This document shows positions 17,417 through 26,954 of a DNA stretch of 64,000 nucleotides, piece by piece (within the stretch, counting starts at the first letter, position 1; the number at the start of each line of letters is the position of its first letter). A program made the position numbers and the translations under genes. The notes under the pieces are model-generated. The model saw only the letters and a list, made by a program, of their open reading frames with translations. It searched no databases and had not been told where the DNA came from. Source of the stretch: Cecembia lonarensis LW9 (GTDB taxonomy: Bacteria > Bacteroidota > Bacteroidia > Cytophagales > Cyclobacteriaceae); the NCBI RefSeq assembly GCF_000298295.1, contig NZ_AMGM01000001.1:62001-126000 (forward strand), in the 5' to 3' direction.

Positions 17417-18865
17417 TTGTTAGGTATTATTAAAAATACTACCCTCTTATTGATGATGTTCATCTCCTTATCACTGCCTTCAATTGGCTTGGGACAAGTA
17501 GATGATGCGGATACTGTTTTACTTGATTTGCCTGAAAAAGTGGTGATCAACAATATCTATATCATTGGGAATGAAAAAACCCGGAAAAACATCATCCTTC
17601 GTGAAATTGATTTACAAACAGGGATTGTGTATGATTGGGAGGAACTCATTCAAATGATTCGGGCTGATGAAAAAAAAATATACAACCTTCAATTATTCAA
17701 TACGGTCGAAATCACTCCTTTGATAACAGGACCTGAGCAAATTGAATTACTGGTTGCTGTAACTGAAAGGTGGTATATAATCCCCAACATTATTTTGAAT
17801 TTAGCGGATAGAAACCTGGCAGAATGGTGGACCAACCAAAACCGGGACCTTTCAAGGTTGAATTATGGTGGAAGATTGATTCATAACAATGTGGGGGGGA
17901 GAAATGAAAAATTAAGGGTAGGTGGACAATTTGGGTTTGTCAGGTCAGCAGAAATTGGCTATAGCAAACCTTACATAGACAAAAAGCAAAAACATGGACT
18001 AGCCGCCCAATTCACTTATTTTACACAGAGGACTATTCCTGTAAAATCAGTTGACAACCGACAAATCTTTTATCGCAATGAAAATGAGGAGGTACTAAGA
18101 AGAAATTCAGCTGCCTTTTTAAGGTATACTTACAGGGGGAGTTTTTATAATTTCCATTTTGTGACACTTGGTTATACCAATACCTGGATCAATGAAGATG
18201 TGTTTACCCAAAACCCCAATTTCTTTATCCATGGAGACAATCGACTACAATTCTTTGTCTTGAGTTACAACTACAGACATGATAATAGGGACAATATTGC
18301 TTACGCTACCGAAGGCCAACTGCTTAACCTGTCTTTGACCAGGTATGGATTATTGGGCCGAGATGATGTGCAGGACACGGAATTCACCATGAATGCCAAC
18401 AAATACAAAAGGATCAGCCAAAGATTTCATGTGGTGACAGGGCTATCATTCAATCAATTTTTCGGACAAAGACAGCCATTTACATTGGTAAGAGGGATAG
18501 GATATAATCCATTCTTTATTAGGGGTTATGAACTTAATGTAGTAGAAGGCCAACAGGTAATCGTCCATAAAAACAGTCTTCGCTTCAAACTCTTGGATAC
18601 AGGACTGGATGTGGGAGATTATGTTCCATTAGAAGAATTTTCTTTCATACCATTTCGGGTTTTTCTAAGTGCTAATTTTGACCATGGCTATGTTAACGAC
18701 CGTAACCAAATTCCTGAAAACCTCCGTTTGACCAATAAATATTTATATGGATATGGTTTGGGTTTAGATTTAGTCACTTTATACGATATGGTTTTCAGGT
18801 TTGAATACTCCTTGAACAACCAAAATGAAAGCGCATTTTTCTTCAATATTCGTGCTCCATTCTGA
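17417..18865 (+). CDS. outer-membrane BamA/TamA-like protein with one POTRA domain
   Basis: 482 residues with a signal peptide (hydrophobic core 8-25, cleavage near GLG-Q). A single POTRA-like domain at about 41-115 (VVINNIYIIGNEKTRKNIILREI, split here as the start of the domain; then LFNTVEITPL and LLVAVTERWYIIPN) precedes a 16-strand-type barrel ending in an aromatic residue (NIRAPF). BamA itself has five POTRAs, so this is probably an accessory Omp85-family transporter. Translation appears to start at TTG 17417, because no ATG precedes the signal peptide core. Confidence 0.85.
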   Translation: MLGIIKNTTLLLMMFISLSLPSIGLGQVDDADTVLLDLPEKVVINNIYIIGNEKTRKNIILREIDLQTGIVYDWEELIQMIRADEKKIYNLQLFNTVEITPLITGPEQIELLVAVTERWYIIPNIILNLADRNLAEWWTNQNRDLSRLNYGGRLIHNNVGGRNEKLRVGGQFGFVRSAEIGYSKPYIDKKQKHGLAAQFTYFTQRTIPVKSVDNRQIFYRNENEEVLRRNSAAFLRYTYRGSFYNFHFVTLGYTNTWINEDVFTQNPNFFIHGDNRLQFFVLSYNYRHDNRDNIAYATEGQLLNLSLTRYGLLGRDDVQDTEFTMNANKYKRISQRFHVVTGLSFNQFFGQRQPFTLVRGIGYNPFFIRGYELNVVEGQQVIVHKNSLRFKLLDTGLDVGDYVPLEEFSFIPFRVFLSANFDHGYVNDRNQIPENLRLTNKYLYGYGLGLDLVTLYDMVFRFEYSLNNQNESAFFFNIRAPF

Positions 18866-18952
18866 TTTAAAAAGTTATCCGTTTATATCCGATTAATAGA
18901 GGATAAATCCCTTTTATAAAATGTAAATTAGCCATGTACTATTTTACTTTTT

Positions 18953-19771
18953 ATGAAATGGCTGATACCCATATGTATTTTTTGCATAGGCATTAGCACA
19001 CTTTGGGCACAGGGCACAGAGACCTTCCCCAAAGGTGCCAGAAGTATGGGGATGGGCAATGCCAATGCTACCCTCTCTGATGTGTGGAGTGTTTTTAATA
19101 ATGTAGGCGGTTTAAGTCGCATAGATCATTCCCAAGTTGCTTTTGGCTATGACCATAGATTAGATTTGAATGAATTAACTACCCTTGCAGCGGCTTTGGT
19201 TTTCAAAAGAAAAGATTTTGGTTGGGGCATTGGGGTTTCCAGCTATGGTTCGGAATATTTTTCCCAGCAACATTTTGGACTGGCTATTTCCAATCAGTTG
19301 GGGATTGCTAGTCTTGGACTAAAAATCAACTATTTCCAGACCAGTATTGAAGGCTTTGGCACCGGCAGAGCAGCCATACTTGAATTTGGCGGCATTGCTG
19401 AACTCAGTCCAGAATTATTTTTTGGGGCGCATGTTTACAATCCCACCAGGGCAAAATTTGGAAAGCATTCACCTGACCACCTGCCGACTGTGATAAAAGC
19501 AGGGATTTCCTACAGACCTGCTGAAAAACTTTCTGTTCAATTAGAAGCCGAAAAAGACATTGTGCTTGATCCTTTATTAAAACTGGGCCTAGAGTACAAT
19601 TTATTGAATAAAATTTGGGGAAGGATGGGAATCAATACACTCAGCTCCCACTTATTTTTTGGCATCGGCTTTCAAGGTAGGACAATTCACTTTGATTATG
19701 CCATCACCCAGCACCCTGCATTGGGGTACACCCATCACTTTTCTGCCAATGTCCAATTATCAAAAAAATGA
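18953..19771 (+). CDS. PorV/PorQ-like outer-membrane beta-barrel protein
   Basis: 272 residues with a cleavable signal peptide (core 3-15, cleavage near LWA-Q). GARSMGMGNANATLSDVWSVFNNVGGLS is the conserved N-terminal region of the UPF0164/PorV-PorQ group (quoted in part: GARSMGMGNANATLSD). Alternating aromatic strands follow. In Bacteroidota some relatives serve as type 9 secretion shuttles or porins, but this one lacks features that would assign it to PorV or PorQ. It overlaps the next gene by ATGA. Confidence 0.75.
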   Translation: MKWLIPICIFCIGISTLWAQGTETFPKGARSMGMGNANATLSDVWSVFNNVGGLSRIDHSQVAFGYDHRLDLNELTTLAAALVFKRKDFGWGIGVSSYGSEYFSQQHFGLAISNQLGIASLGLKINYFQTSIEGFGTGRAAILEFGGIAELSPELFFGAHVYNPTRAKFGKHSPDHLPTVIKAGISYRPAEKLSVQLEAEKDIVLDPLLKLGLEYNLLNKIWGRMGINTLSSHLFFGIGFQGRTIHFDYAITQHPALGYTHHFSANVQLSKK

Positions 19772-21867
19772 GGAAGGAATGGATAATTCTGTTAGTACTG
19801 CTTATTCAGCTTGATTCCTTACAGGCTCAAACCTACAAAAAGGGAGAAATTGACATGGAAAATTTCATAGAAGACCTCTTTGGTATGCAACGTGAAGAAG
19901 AAGATTATGAAGAGCTTTATGAAGGATTGTTACAGGTTTTGCTGAACCCCATCAACCTCAATAAAGTAGGGACTGAGGAACTTAAATCACTTTATGTACT
20001 GACCCCATCACAAATTCATCAATTTTTGCTGTACCGGAAGAATTTCGGGAACCTTTTATCCCTCTACGAACTTCAGGCCATTCCAGAGTTTGATCTGGAA
20101 ACAATTTACAAAATCCTTCCTTTCGTAGTTATTGATGAAAGAACGGTGCAACGTGGTTCTCTCTGGAGCAGAATGTCTGAAACAAAAGATGCTTACTTTA
20201 TTTTCCGGCATAGAAGGGTCTGGGAAACAAGAAGAGGTTTTACCCTTCCAGATACCCTAATTAATGGTAATCTGACCAGTAGATATCAAGGGGACCCCAA
20301 TTCCCTCTATGGAAGGTTCCGAATCCAGCAGGGTAAAGATTTCAGTCTTGGACTTACTTTTGACAAGGATCCGGGAGAAGAGTTTATTTGGGATCCTCCA
20401 AGTAATCGATATGGATTCAATTTTCTTTCCTACCACTTCACGCTTTTCAATAGAGGTAACTGGAAGGCCATCAGCATTGGGGACTATCAATTACAATTTG
20501 GTCAAGGCTTAGTGTTTGGGGCTGGGTTTGCCCCTGGAAAAGGTGCTGAGACCATTACAACGGTTAGGAGAAGCAGTTTGGGAATAAGACCCTACACGGC
20601 TGCTTTAGAATTTGGTTATTTTAGGGGCGTAGCAGCCAGCAAACAATTGGGGCCGGTCCAAATTACCCTGATGGCATCCAATGCCCCAAAAGATGCCAAT
20701 GTTCAGCTAGCTATGGACAGTTTAGAGCAGGATCAAGCCATAATTACCTCACTTCAGCGAAGCGGTTTACACAGAACCCCCACGGAAATCAGCTATAAAA
20801 ATCAAGCAAGAGAAAAAAACCTTGGGGCAAACATTCAATTTACCAGCCTTAACAAAAGGTTGCAGATTGGAGGAAACTCCCTGTACACGGAGTTTAGCCA
20901 ACCCTTTATCCGCACCCCCAGGGTTTACAACCAATTTGAGTTTTACGGACAAAGCAATCAGATTCATAGCCTTTATTTTTCCTACAATTTTCAGAATTAT
21001 TACTTTTTCGGGGAATCAGCCATTTCTTCCAGTGGTGGTATGGGGACCATTTTAGGAATGATGAGCAGCCTCCACCCCACCTTGGCCTTCTCTTTACTTT
21101 ATCGAAATTATCAAAGAAACTTCCACAGTTTCTATGGCAATGCCTTTGGGGAAGGCTCAAGACCCATTAATGAAAAGGGAATTTATATGGGGTTGAATTT
21201 TAGACCTAACCAAAAATATAATTGGTCATTTTACTATGACCGCTTTGAATTTCCCTGGCTTAGATTCAGGGCTTACGCTCCCTCTTGGGGGAAAGAATGG
21301 TTTTCCAGATTTACCTACACACCAAGCCGCAAAACATTAATATTTTTTCAATTGAGACAAGAATCCAAGGCCAGGAACCTCAGCGAATATCCCGGATATC
21401 AATCCCCATATATCATGGATCAAGGTATTAAAACCAATTTTGCATTCAATCTTGACCAAAAACTGGACAATACCTGGAGCATCAAATCAAGAGTAAATAG
21501 CAGTACTTTCCAATTTGGTGGAAATTTAAGCAAGGGCTTTGCCATCAGTCAAGACTTGAATGCAGACTTTAACCAGTGGAGATTTTCCTCCAGGATCGTT
21601 CTTTTCGACACAGATGATTTTGATAATCGTCAATTCATCTACGAAAGAAATGTACTGTGGCTTTTTTCCATTCCTGCCCTTCATGGACAAGGGATGCGGT
21701 ATTATTTTTTAACACAATACCGCTTGAGCCCTAAATTGACATTTTGGGCAAGGTTTGCAAGGACCATATTTACAGATAGAGAAGTTATAGGTTCCGGCTT
21801 ACAACAGATCTCAGGAAATGCAGTCACTGAAACCACCTTTCAGCTGAGGTATCAGTTTAATAGGTAA
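19768..21867 (+). CDS. helix-hairpin-helix plus outer-membrane barrel protein
   Basis: 699 residues. A signal peptide (1-20, cleaved at LQA-Q) is followed by an acidic linker and a helix-hairpin-helix/ComEA-like unit at about 55-120 (LNPINLNKVGTEELKSL, FGNLLSLYELQAIPEF). The remaining roughly 550 residues are rich in aromatic beta strands and look like an outer-membrane barrel ending in FQLRYQFNR. The family is common in Bacteroidota without a known function. Coupling to the PorV-like gene by a 4-bp overlap suggests that the two work together at the outer membrane, possibly in DNA or protein traffic (inference). Confidence 0.8.
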   Translation: MRKEWIILLVLLIQLDSLQAQTYKKGEIDMENFIEDLFGMQREEEDYEELYEGLLQVLLNPINLNKVGTEELKSLYVLTPSQIHQFLLYRKNFGNLLSLYELQAIPEFDLETIYKILPFVVIDERTVQRGSLWSRMSETKDAYFIFRHRRVWETRRGFTLPDTLINGNLTSRYQGDPNSLYGRFRIQQGKDFSLGLTFDKDPGEEFIWDPPSNRYGFNFLSYHFTLFNRGNWKAISIGDYQLQFGQGLVFGAGFAPGKGAETITTVRRSSLGIRPYTAALEFGYFRGVAASKQLGPVQITLMASNAPKDANVQLAMDSLEQDQAIITSLQRSGLHRTPTEISYKNQAREKNLGANIQFTSLNKRLQIGGNSLYTEFSQPFIRTPRVYNQFEFYGQSNQIHSLYFSYNFQNYYFFGESAISSSGGMGTILGMMSSLHPTLAFSLLYRNYQRNFHSFYGNAFGEGSRPINEKGIYMGLNFRPNQKYNWSFYYDRFEFPWLRFRAYAPSWGKEWFSRFTYTPSRKTLIFFQLRQESKARNLSEYPGYQSPYIMDQGIKTNFAFNLDQKLDNTWSIKSRVNSSTFQFGGNLSKGFAISQDLNADFNQWRFSSRIVLFDTDDFDNRQFIYERNVLWLFSIPALHGQGMRYYFLTQYRLSPKLTFWARFARTIFTDREVIGSGLQQISGNAVTETTFQLRYQFNR

Positions 21868-21939
21868 TTTTCCACCATTGGTTATTTTTGATCAGGCCTT
21901 TTTGATAAATTGTAAACAATAACAAACCACCGATCAATT

Positions 21940-24411
21940 ATGAAAAAAATATTACTCTGGACCTTCTTCATTGCAGCTGTAACTACCAGTGGAATTTGTG
22001 CACAAAGCATAGACCGCAGCAAAATGGAAAAAAAAGAAGGGTTTTTCACCCTTTATACCGATGAAGACAAAGGAAAAGTTTATTTGGAAATCGATAAACT
22101 TGATTTTGAGTTTTTATATGTCAACTCTATGCCAGCAGGTATTGGGTCCAATGATATTGGTCTAGACAGAGGACAGCTTGGAAGGACCAGAATTGTTGAG
22201 TTCAGAAAATCAGGGAATAAGCTACTTTTAGTACATAAAAATTACGATTTCAGGGCATACAGTGATAATCCAGCTGAAGTAAAAGCAGTTAGAGACGCTT
22301 TTGCAGAATCGGTAATCTGGGGCTTTGATATCAGTGAAAATGATAAAGGCACATACCTGATAGATGCTACAAACTTTTACCTCCAAGATGCCCATATGGT
22401 GGCAGAAAGACTGGGAAGTTCAAGGCAGGGCACATACAAGCCAGATGCCTCTAGAAGTAGCATCTATTATCCCATGACCAAAAATTTCCCTAAAAATACC
22501 GAAGTAGAGGCCACCGTAACTGTAACGGGAACTCCTACAGGAGGGTACATTCGATCCGTAACCCCTTCCCCTGAGTCGGTGACAGTGAGACAAAGACATT
22601 CATTCATTGAATTACCAGATGATGGGTATCAGCCCAGGGAATTTGACCCTCGCTCCGGATATTTTCATATCAGCTATATGGATTTTACCAGCCCTATCGG
22701 TGATCCAATGGTGAAAAAATATATCTCGAGGCATAGATTGGAAAAAAAGGATCCTTCGGCGGCTGTATCAGAGGTGGTTAAGCCGATTATCTACTATCTG
22801 GACAGGGGAACACCCGAGCCGGTCAGGTCTGCCCTGATTGAAGGAGGAAATTGGTGGGCAGCAGCTTTTGAGGCTGCAGGCTTCAAAAATGCTTATCGGG
22901 TAGAGTTGATGCCAGAAGGTGCAGACCCTATGGATGTCCGGTATAATGTGATTCAATGGGTTCACCGTTCTACAAGGGGTTGGTCTTATGGCTCCTCTGT
23001 AAGGGATCCAAGAACTGGTGAAATTATCAAAGGACATGTCACATTGGGTTCTCTTAGGGTAAGACAGGATTTTTTAATTGCTCAGGGACTTTTACAGCCC
23101 TTTGAAGACGGACAACCCAAAAACCCAAAAATGCTGGAAATGGCATTGGCCAGGTTGCGTCAATTGTCAGCCCATGAAATAGGCCATACCCTTGGCTTGG
23201 CGCATGCTTATGCCTCCTCTCCTACCAACAGAGCTTCTGTCATGGACTACCCCTATCCTTTGATCAAAATGGATACAAATGGTGAAATTGATCTTTCTGA
23301 GGCCTATGATGATAAAATCGGAGCTTGGGACATCTGGGCAATCCGCTATGGATATGAGAACGTACCTACAGGACAAGAGGAAAAGGCATTTTTAAGTAGA
23401 ATGCTGGAAGATACTTATGAAGCTGGCCATACTTTTATTTCAGACACTGATTCCCGGCACCCCAGTGGTTCTCACCCACATGCACATTTGTGGGATAATG
23501 GAGAATCTGCAAGCGAAGAATTATATCGCCTGATGGATATCAGAAAAAAGAAAATGGAATCCTTCGGGCTTAATACCATAGAGGAAGGACAGCCTGAAGC
23601 TTTGATGGAAGAAGTTTTGGTTCCCCTTTATCTGATGCACAGGTACCAGATCGAAGCTGCAAGCAAACTTTTGGGTGGCTTAGACTACACTTACAAGGTT
23701 AAAGGCGATAATCAAAGGGTTCAATCCAGGTTAGATGCACAAATCCAAAATAAAGCTTTAAATAGCTTATTGAGTACCATTAGGCCGGAAAACCTAGCTG
23801 TTCCAGAACATATTTTGGATAGAATCCCTCCTAGACCCATGGGCTATGCTAGAAACAGAGAAACTTTCCCCTCGAGGAATGGGTTGAACTTTGATCCTTT
23901 AGCTCCAGCTGAAAATGTGGTGGACATGGTTTTTGGATTTTTATTCGAGGCAGGAAGAGCAAATAGGTTACATCAGCAAGCTTTGATGGATAACAGACTA
24001 CCATCTTTCAGTTCAGTATTGGATAAAACAGTGGAAAATGTTTTCGGTAGCCCATACACAGAAGATTATTTTGGAGAAATTAAGATCATGACAGAAAGTA
24101 AGCTGGTGGATCATTTAATTGCCTTAGCCAATCATCCACAGGCCACTGTTTCTGTTAAGTCAGAAGTTAGAAGACAACTGAAGGGGCTTGTAAGTGATGC
24201 TGAATCACGACGGGAATCATTGTATAAAACTTTAATGCGGAATAGATCAGGATTGACAAAATCGCATAAAAACAATGTAGATCAATACCTAGCTGATAAG
24301 ATTATCGCCTATTTGGAGCTCCCAGAGAAGCTTAGTATACCTGCTGAGATTTCAATCCCCGATGGTGCTCCTATTGGTTCAGATGATATGTCCTGTGATT
24401 TTGATTTTTGA
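21940..24411 (+). CDS. secreted zinc-dependent metalloprotease
   Basis: 823 residues with a signal peptide (core 4-16, cleavage near ICA-Q). The zinc site HEIGHTLGLAH is a full HExxHxxGxxH motif; downstream SVMDYP supplies the Met-turn, so this is a metzincin-like protease (DUF5117/DUF4953 type, common in Bacteroidota). The N-terminal domain (to about 270) is beta rich, and the C-terminal part is helical. It is probably periplasmic or exported; there is no C-terminal sorting domain. A terminator follows after about 85 bp. Confidence 0.92.
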   Translation: MKKILLWTFFIAAVTTSGICAQSIDRSKMEKKEGFFTLYTDEDKGKVYLEIDKLDFEFLYVNSMPAGIGSNDIGLDRGQLGRTRIVEFRKSGNKLLLVHKNYDFRAYSDNPAEVKAVRDAFAESVIWGFDISENDKGTYLIDATNFYLQDAHMVAERLGSSRQGTYKPDASRSSIYYPMTKNFPKNTEVEATVTVTGTPTGGYIRSVTPSPESVTVRQRHSFIELPDDGYQPREFDPRSGYFHISYMDFTSPIGDPMVKKYISRHRLEKKDPSAAVSEVVKPIIYYLDRGTPEPVRSALIEGGNWWAAAFEAAGFKNAYRVELMPEGADPMDVRYNVIQWVHRSTRGWSYGSSVRDPRTGEIIKGHVTLGSLRVRQDFLIAQGLLQPFEDGQPKNPKMLEMALARLRQLSAHEIGHTLGLAHAYASSPTNRASVMDYPYPLIKMDTNGEIDLSEAYDDKIGAWDIWAIRYGYENVPTGQEEKAFLSRMLEDTYEAGHTFISDTDSRHPSGSHPHAHLWDNGESASEELYRLMDIRKKKMESFGLNTIEEGQPEALMEEVLVPLYLMHRYQIEAASKLLGGLDYTYKVKGDNQRVQSRLDAQIQNKALNSLLSTIRPENLAVPEHILDRIPPRPMGYARNRETFPSRNGLNFDPLAPAENVVDMVFGFLFEAGRANRLHQQALMDNRLPSFSSVLDKTVENVFGSPYTEDYFGEIKIMTESKLVDHLIALANHPQATVSVKSEVRRQLKGLVSDAESRRESLYKTLMRNRSGLTKSHKNNVDQYLADKIIAYLELPEKLSIPAEISIPDGAPIGSDDMSCDFDF

Positions 24412-24496
24412 TTAAGGATAACGATAGTGAGCATGCCATATGAATCAAATTAAGTCTCCAAGGTTTGCATGCTTACCATTTGAATAAAAACATGCC

Positions 24497-24539
24497 AAAT
24501 AAAAAAGCTGTCCCTAATTCAGAGACAGCTTTTTTATTT
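24497..24539. terminator. bidirectional terminator
   Basis: A 16-bp perfect stem AAATAAAAAAGCTGTC (24497-24512) / GACAGCTTTTTTATTT (24524-24539) around an 11-nt loop, with A-run and T-run in symmetric positions. It serves the metalloprotease from one side and the DUF2256 gene from the other; it overlaps the stop codon of the latter. Confidence 0.88.
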
Positions 24540-24668
24540 GGTACGGATAGAAGCACATTTTTTGGAACAGTATTTTACATTTTCCCAATTTTTCTCCCAC
24601 TTCTTTCTCCAAGTGAATGGCCTTTTACAAACAGGGCATACTTTTGTTGGAAGGTGCTGTTTTTTCAT
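24534..24668 (-). CDS. DUF2256 small zinc-ribbon-like protein
   Basis: A 44-residue protein matching DUF2256 over its full length: [19 protein letters not shown], then VKYCSKKC. The two CxxC-type pairs are likely to bind zinc. I chose ATG 24668 rather than an upstream in-frame ATG at 24719, because the family starts with MKK...LPTK and because this ATG overlaps the stop of the lipoprotein gene (ATGA). The function is unknown. Confidence 0.88.
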   Translation of the reverse strand: MKKQHLPTKVCPVCKRPFTWRKKWEKNWENVKYCSKKCASIRTK

Positions 24669-25207
24669 GCACTTATCAATCCCCTTACAAAACGATATGT
24701 TACCAAAGTATCTAACCATTCAGCAGTCGCAAAATCATAAAGTGATTTATTAACTTCGACATCAATGGTCGATTGGTCAATTAAATTAATAGCTGTAATC
24801 TGGCCAGCTTGAGGAACCATTGGCTGCATCCTAAGTACAGCAAATGCATTGGTTTCTTCTGCAAATACCACGGTAAGCGATTGGTTTTCTACCGGAAAAC
24901 GAATGATAGGCACTCCTGATTGAATGGTCAAGACATTAGGAAAAAAAAGGGGAAATTGCATTTCATCCATTTCTGCCGAAGATAAGGTCATCCTTTTAAT
25001 TGATGTACTGGATCCATCTTCTACTTGACTAAGAAAATTCATAGAAGTATCTCCATCATTATTGAGGTCCATAGCCCTGTCCATAGAAATCGACTGTAAA
25101 TTGTAATTCCCATAAAAAAAAGGACGAGGAGCTTCATCCTCCTTACAGGCAAAAAGTCCCATTAAAAAAACAATGATCAACAGTTGTGAAAACTTAATAT
25201 TATTCAT
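24665..25207 (-). CDS. lipoprotein of unknown function
   Basis: 180 residues with a lipoprotein signal: hydrophobic core 9-18 and lipobox LFAC, so C21 would be lipidated. The mature part is mostly beta ([31 protein letters not shown]) and resembles small lipocalin-like or DUF4840-type Bacteroidota lipoproteins, but I cannot assign a family. It overlaps the DUF2256 gene by 4 bp. Confidence 0.78.
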   Translation of the reverse strand: MNNIKFSQLLIIVFLMGLFACKEDEAPRPFFYGNYNLQSISMDRAMDLNNDGDTSMNFLSQVEDGSSTSIKRMTLSSAEMDEMQFPLFFPNVLTIQSGVPIIRFPVENQSLTVVFAEETNAFAVLRMQPMVPQAGQITAINLIDQSTIDVEVNKSLYDFATAEWLDTLVTYRFVRGLISA

Positions 25208-25239
25208 GATATTTTTTTAAGGAGGTTACTTATAAACCC

Positions 25240-25596
25240 CTATTTCAATTTAAGGTTTTGCTTGTGCCTATCTTTATCCCTGATATTCTTCTTTTCAAAG
25301 TTTTTATGCAAAGCCTCAGTCAGGTTTACACCAGTTTGATTGGCCAAACAGATCAATACCCAAAGTACATCTGCCATTTCATCTGCTAAATCTTTTCCTT
25401 CATCTGAGGTCTTAAAAGATTGTTCTCCGTACTTTCTTGCCATAATTCTGGCCAATTCACCTACTTCTTCCATCAGAATGGCCGTATTGGTCAATTCATT
25501 GAAATATCGGACTCCCACCGTGCGGATCCATTCATCAACCATTTTTTGTGCCTCGGCAATCGTAATATCTTTTTCAGACCTATTATTTTCATTCAT
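25240..25596 (-). CDS. MazG-like nucleotide pyrophosphohydrolase
   Basis: 118 residues. It has the all-alpha NTP pyrophosphatase motif: MEEVGELARIM with the EExxE-type helix, then KDLADEMADVLWVLICLAN with the ExxD metal ligands. Such enzymes hydrolyse nucleoside triphosphates to monophosphates, acting as house-cleaning enzymes. The start at 25596 fits the family length. It lies between the lipoprotein gene and the manC gene, all on the minus strand. Confidence 0.92.
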   Translation of the reverse strand: MNENNRSEKDITIAEAQKMVDEWIRTVGVRYFNELTNTAILMEEVGELARIMARKYGEQSFKTSDEGKDLADEMADVLWVLICLANQTGVNLTEALHKNFEKKNIRDKDRHKQNLKLK

Positions 25597-25643
25597 TTTT
25601 TAAACATATTATATCCTGCGCGATAAATTTTACATCAGGGTGA

Positions 25644-26717
25644 TTAAACGAAGCCCTCTCCTTTGCTCTTGGCATCATGTACAAAAGTTCTGAATTTTTT
25701 TTCTGCATCCAGTTTACAAATCAAAAGCACATTTTCACTTTCGTTGACCAAAAAGTTATCCAAGCCCTCGATAACAACCAACTTATCCTTTCCTACTTTA
25801 ACAAAACAATTATGGACATCATACAAAATCGCATTGGCATCCACAACATTATTTTGCTCATCTTTTTGATGATTTTCGTGTAAACCCAACCAAGAGCCCA
25901 AATCAGACCAACTGAAATCCCCCATTACCATATAAACTTCTTCAGCCTTTTCCATAATTCCGTAATCAATAGAGGTATTTTTAACTAAACTATAGGCCTT
26001 TTGAATAAAGGGCTTTTCCTCTTTACCGTTATAATATTGAATTCCTTCCTCAAAAACTTCAGCCACTTCAGGCATGTATTTTTCAAATGCTTTGAGGATA
26101 CTGCTAGCTTTCCAAACAAAAATGCCGGAATTCCATACAAAATCCCCACTATCTAAAAATGCGCGGGCCAATTTCAAGTTTGGTTTTTCAGTGAAAGTCT
26201 TGACTTTTTTAACCGGGTTTCCAGGTTCGGAATGGTATTGAATGTATCCATAGCCTGTCTCAGGCCTATTGGGTTTAATACCGATAGTAATCAATTTAAA
26301 ATCAACCTCACAGGCTTTTAAAGCAATATGAAGCTTTTCATGAAACTTTTCTTCCTCAATAATCAAATGATCAGAAGGCGTTACAATGATTTTTGCCTCG
26401 CTGTTCTTTTGGGCTATTTTATAACTGGCATAAGCGACACATGTAGCCGTATTCCTTCTGAGCGGTTCTGTTAAAATCTGTTCTTCAGGAATATCCGGTA
26501 ATTGTTCCTTTACTAAATCAAAATATTTCTGATTGGTAACTACGAAAAAATAATCCGCCTTTGATAATTTGATGAACCTATCATAGGTCATCTGCAACAA
26601 GGTCCTACCTGTTCCAAGAATATCCAGAAACTGCTTGGGTTTATTATTTCTGCTGTAAGGCCAGAACCTGGAACCAATTCCACCAGCCATGACTACGATA
26701 TAAGGTTTTTCCTTCAT
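25644..26717 (-). CDS. mannose-1-phosphate guanylyltransferase
   Basis: Makes GDP-mannose from mannose 1-phosphate and GTP. It is 357 residues with the pyrophosphorylase signature AGGIGSRFWPYSRNNKPKQFL near the N terminus (core AGGIGSRFWP), EPLRRNTATCVAYAS, the PSDH metal site, GYGYIQY and FTEKPN, and NTSIDYGIMEKA with DFSWSDLGSW near the C terminus. It lacks the isomerase cupin domain, so it is the single-function type. It supplies GDP-mannose or derived sugars for the envelope clusters at 41-64 kb. It is also the intact reference for the degenerate homologue at 47065. Confidence 0.95.
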   Translation of the reverse strand: MKEKPYIVVMAGGIGSRFWPYSRNNKPKQFLDILGTGRTLLQMTYDRFIKLSKADYFFVVTNQKYFDLVKEQLPDIPEEQILTEPLRRNTATCVAYASYKIAQKNSEAKIIVTPSDHLIIEEEKFHEKLHIALKACEVDFKLITIGIKPNRPETGYGYIQYHSEPGNPVKKVKTFTEKPNLKLARAFLDSGDFVWNSGIFVWKASSILKAFEKYMPEVAEVFEEGIQYYNGKEEKPFIQKAYSLVKNTSIDYGIMEKAEEVYMVMGDFSWSDLGSWLGLHENHQKDEQNNVVDANAILYDVHNCFVKVGKDKLVVIEGLDNFLVNESENVLLICKLDAEKKFRTFVHDAKSKGEGFV

Positions 26718-26872
26718 TTATTTAGTTGTGCTTTTCATACAACAGATCAAACTACCAATTAACAAGATAGGATACTTTTTAAATTTACAAGGATTATATC
26801 TAACCTTGGCATACTTTTATAATACATCTTTTAATATTTTTTATTAACTTCAAAAATGCCGTGTTTAATGAT

Positions 26873-26880
26873 TAAATTTG
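26873..26880 (+). promoter_or_regulatory. candidate -7 element of recQ
   Basis: TAAATTTG matches TAnnTTTG and lies 75 bp upstream of the recQ start. There is no clear TTG at the right distance. Weak pattern match. Confidence 0.28.
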
Positions 26881-26954
26881 TATCAAAGGTAAAAAAATAA
26901 ATCCTTTTCGTTTAAGTCACCCGAAAACCGGCAACTTATAAAATAATATTTGCT

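Noticed and set aside
24427-24476. Inverted repeat GTGAGCATGC / GCATGCTTAC downstream of the metalloprotease
   Set aside because: Only 10 bp with one mismatch and a 30-nt spacer, no T-run; the true terminator is at 24497-24539.
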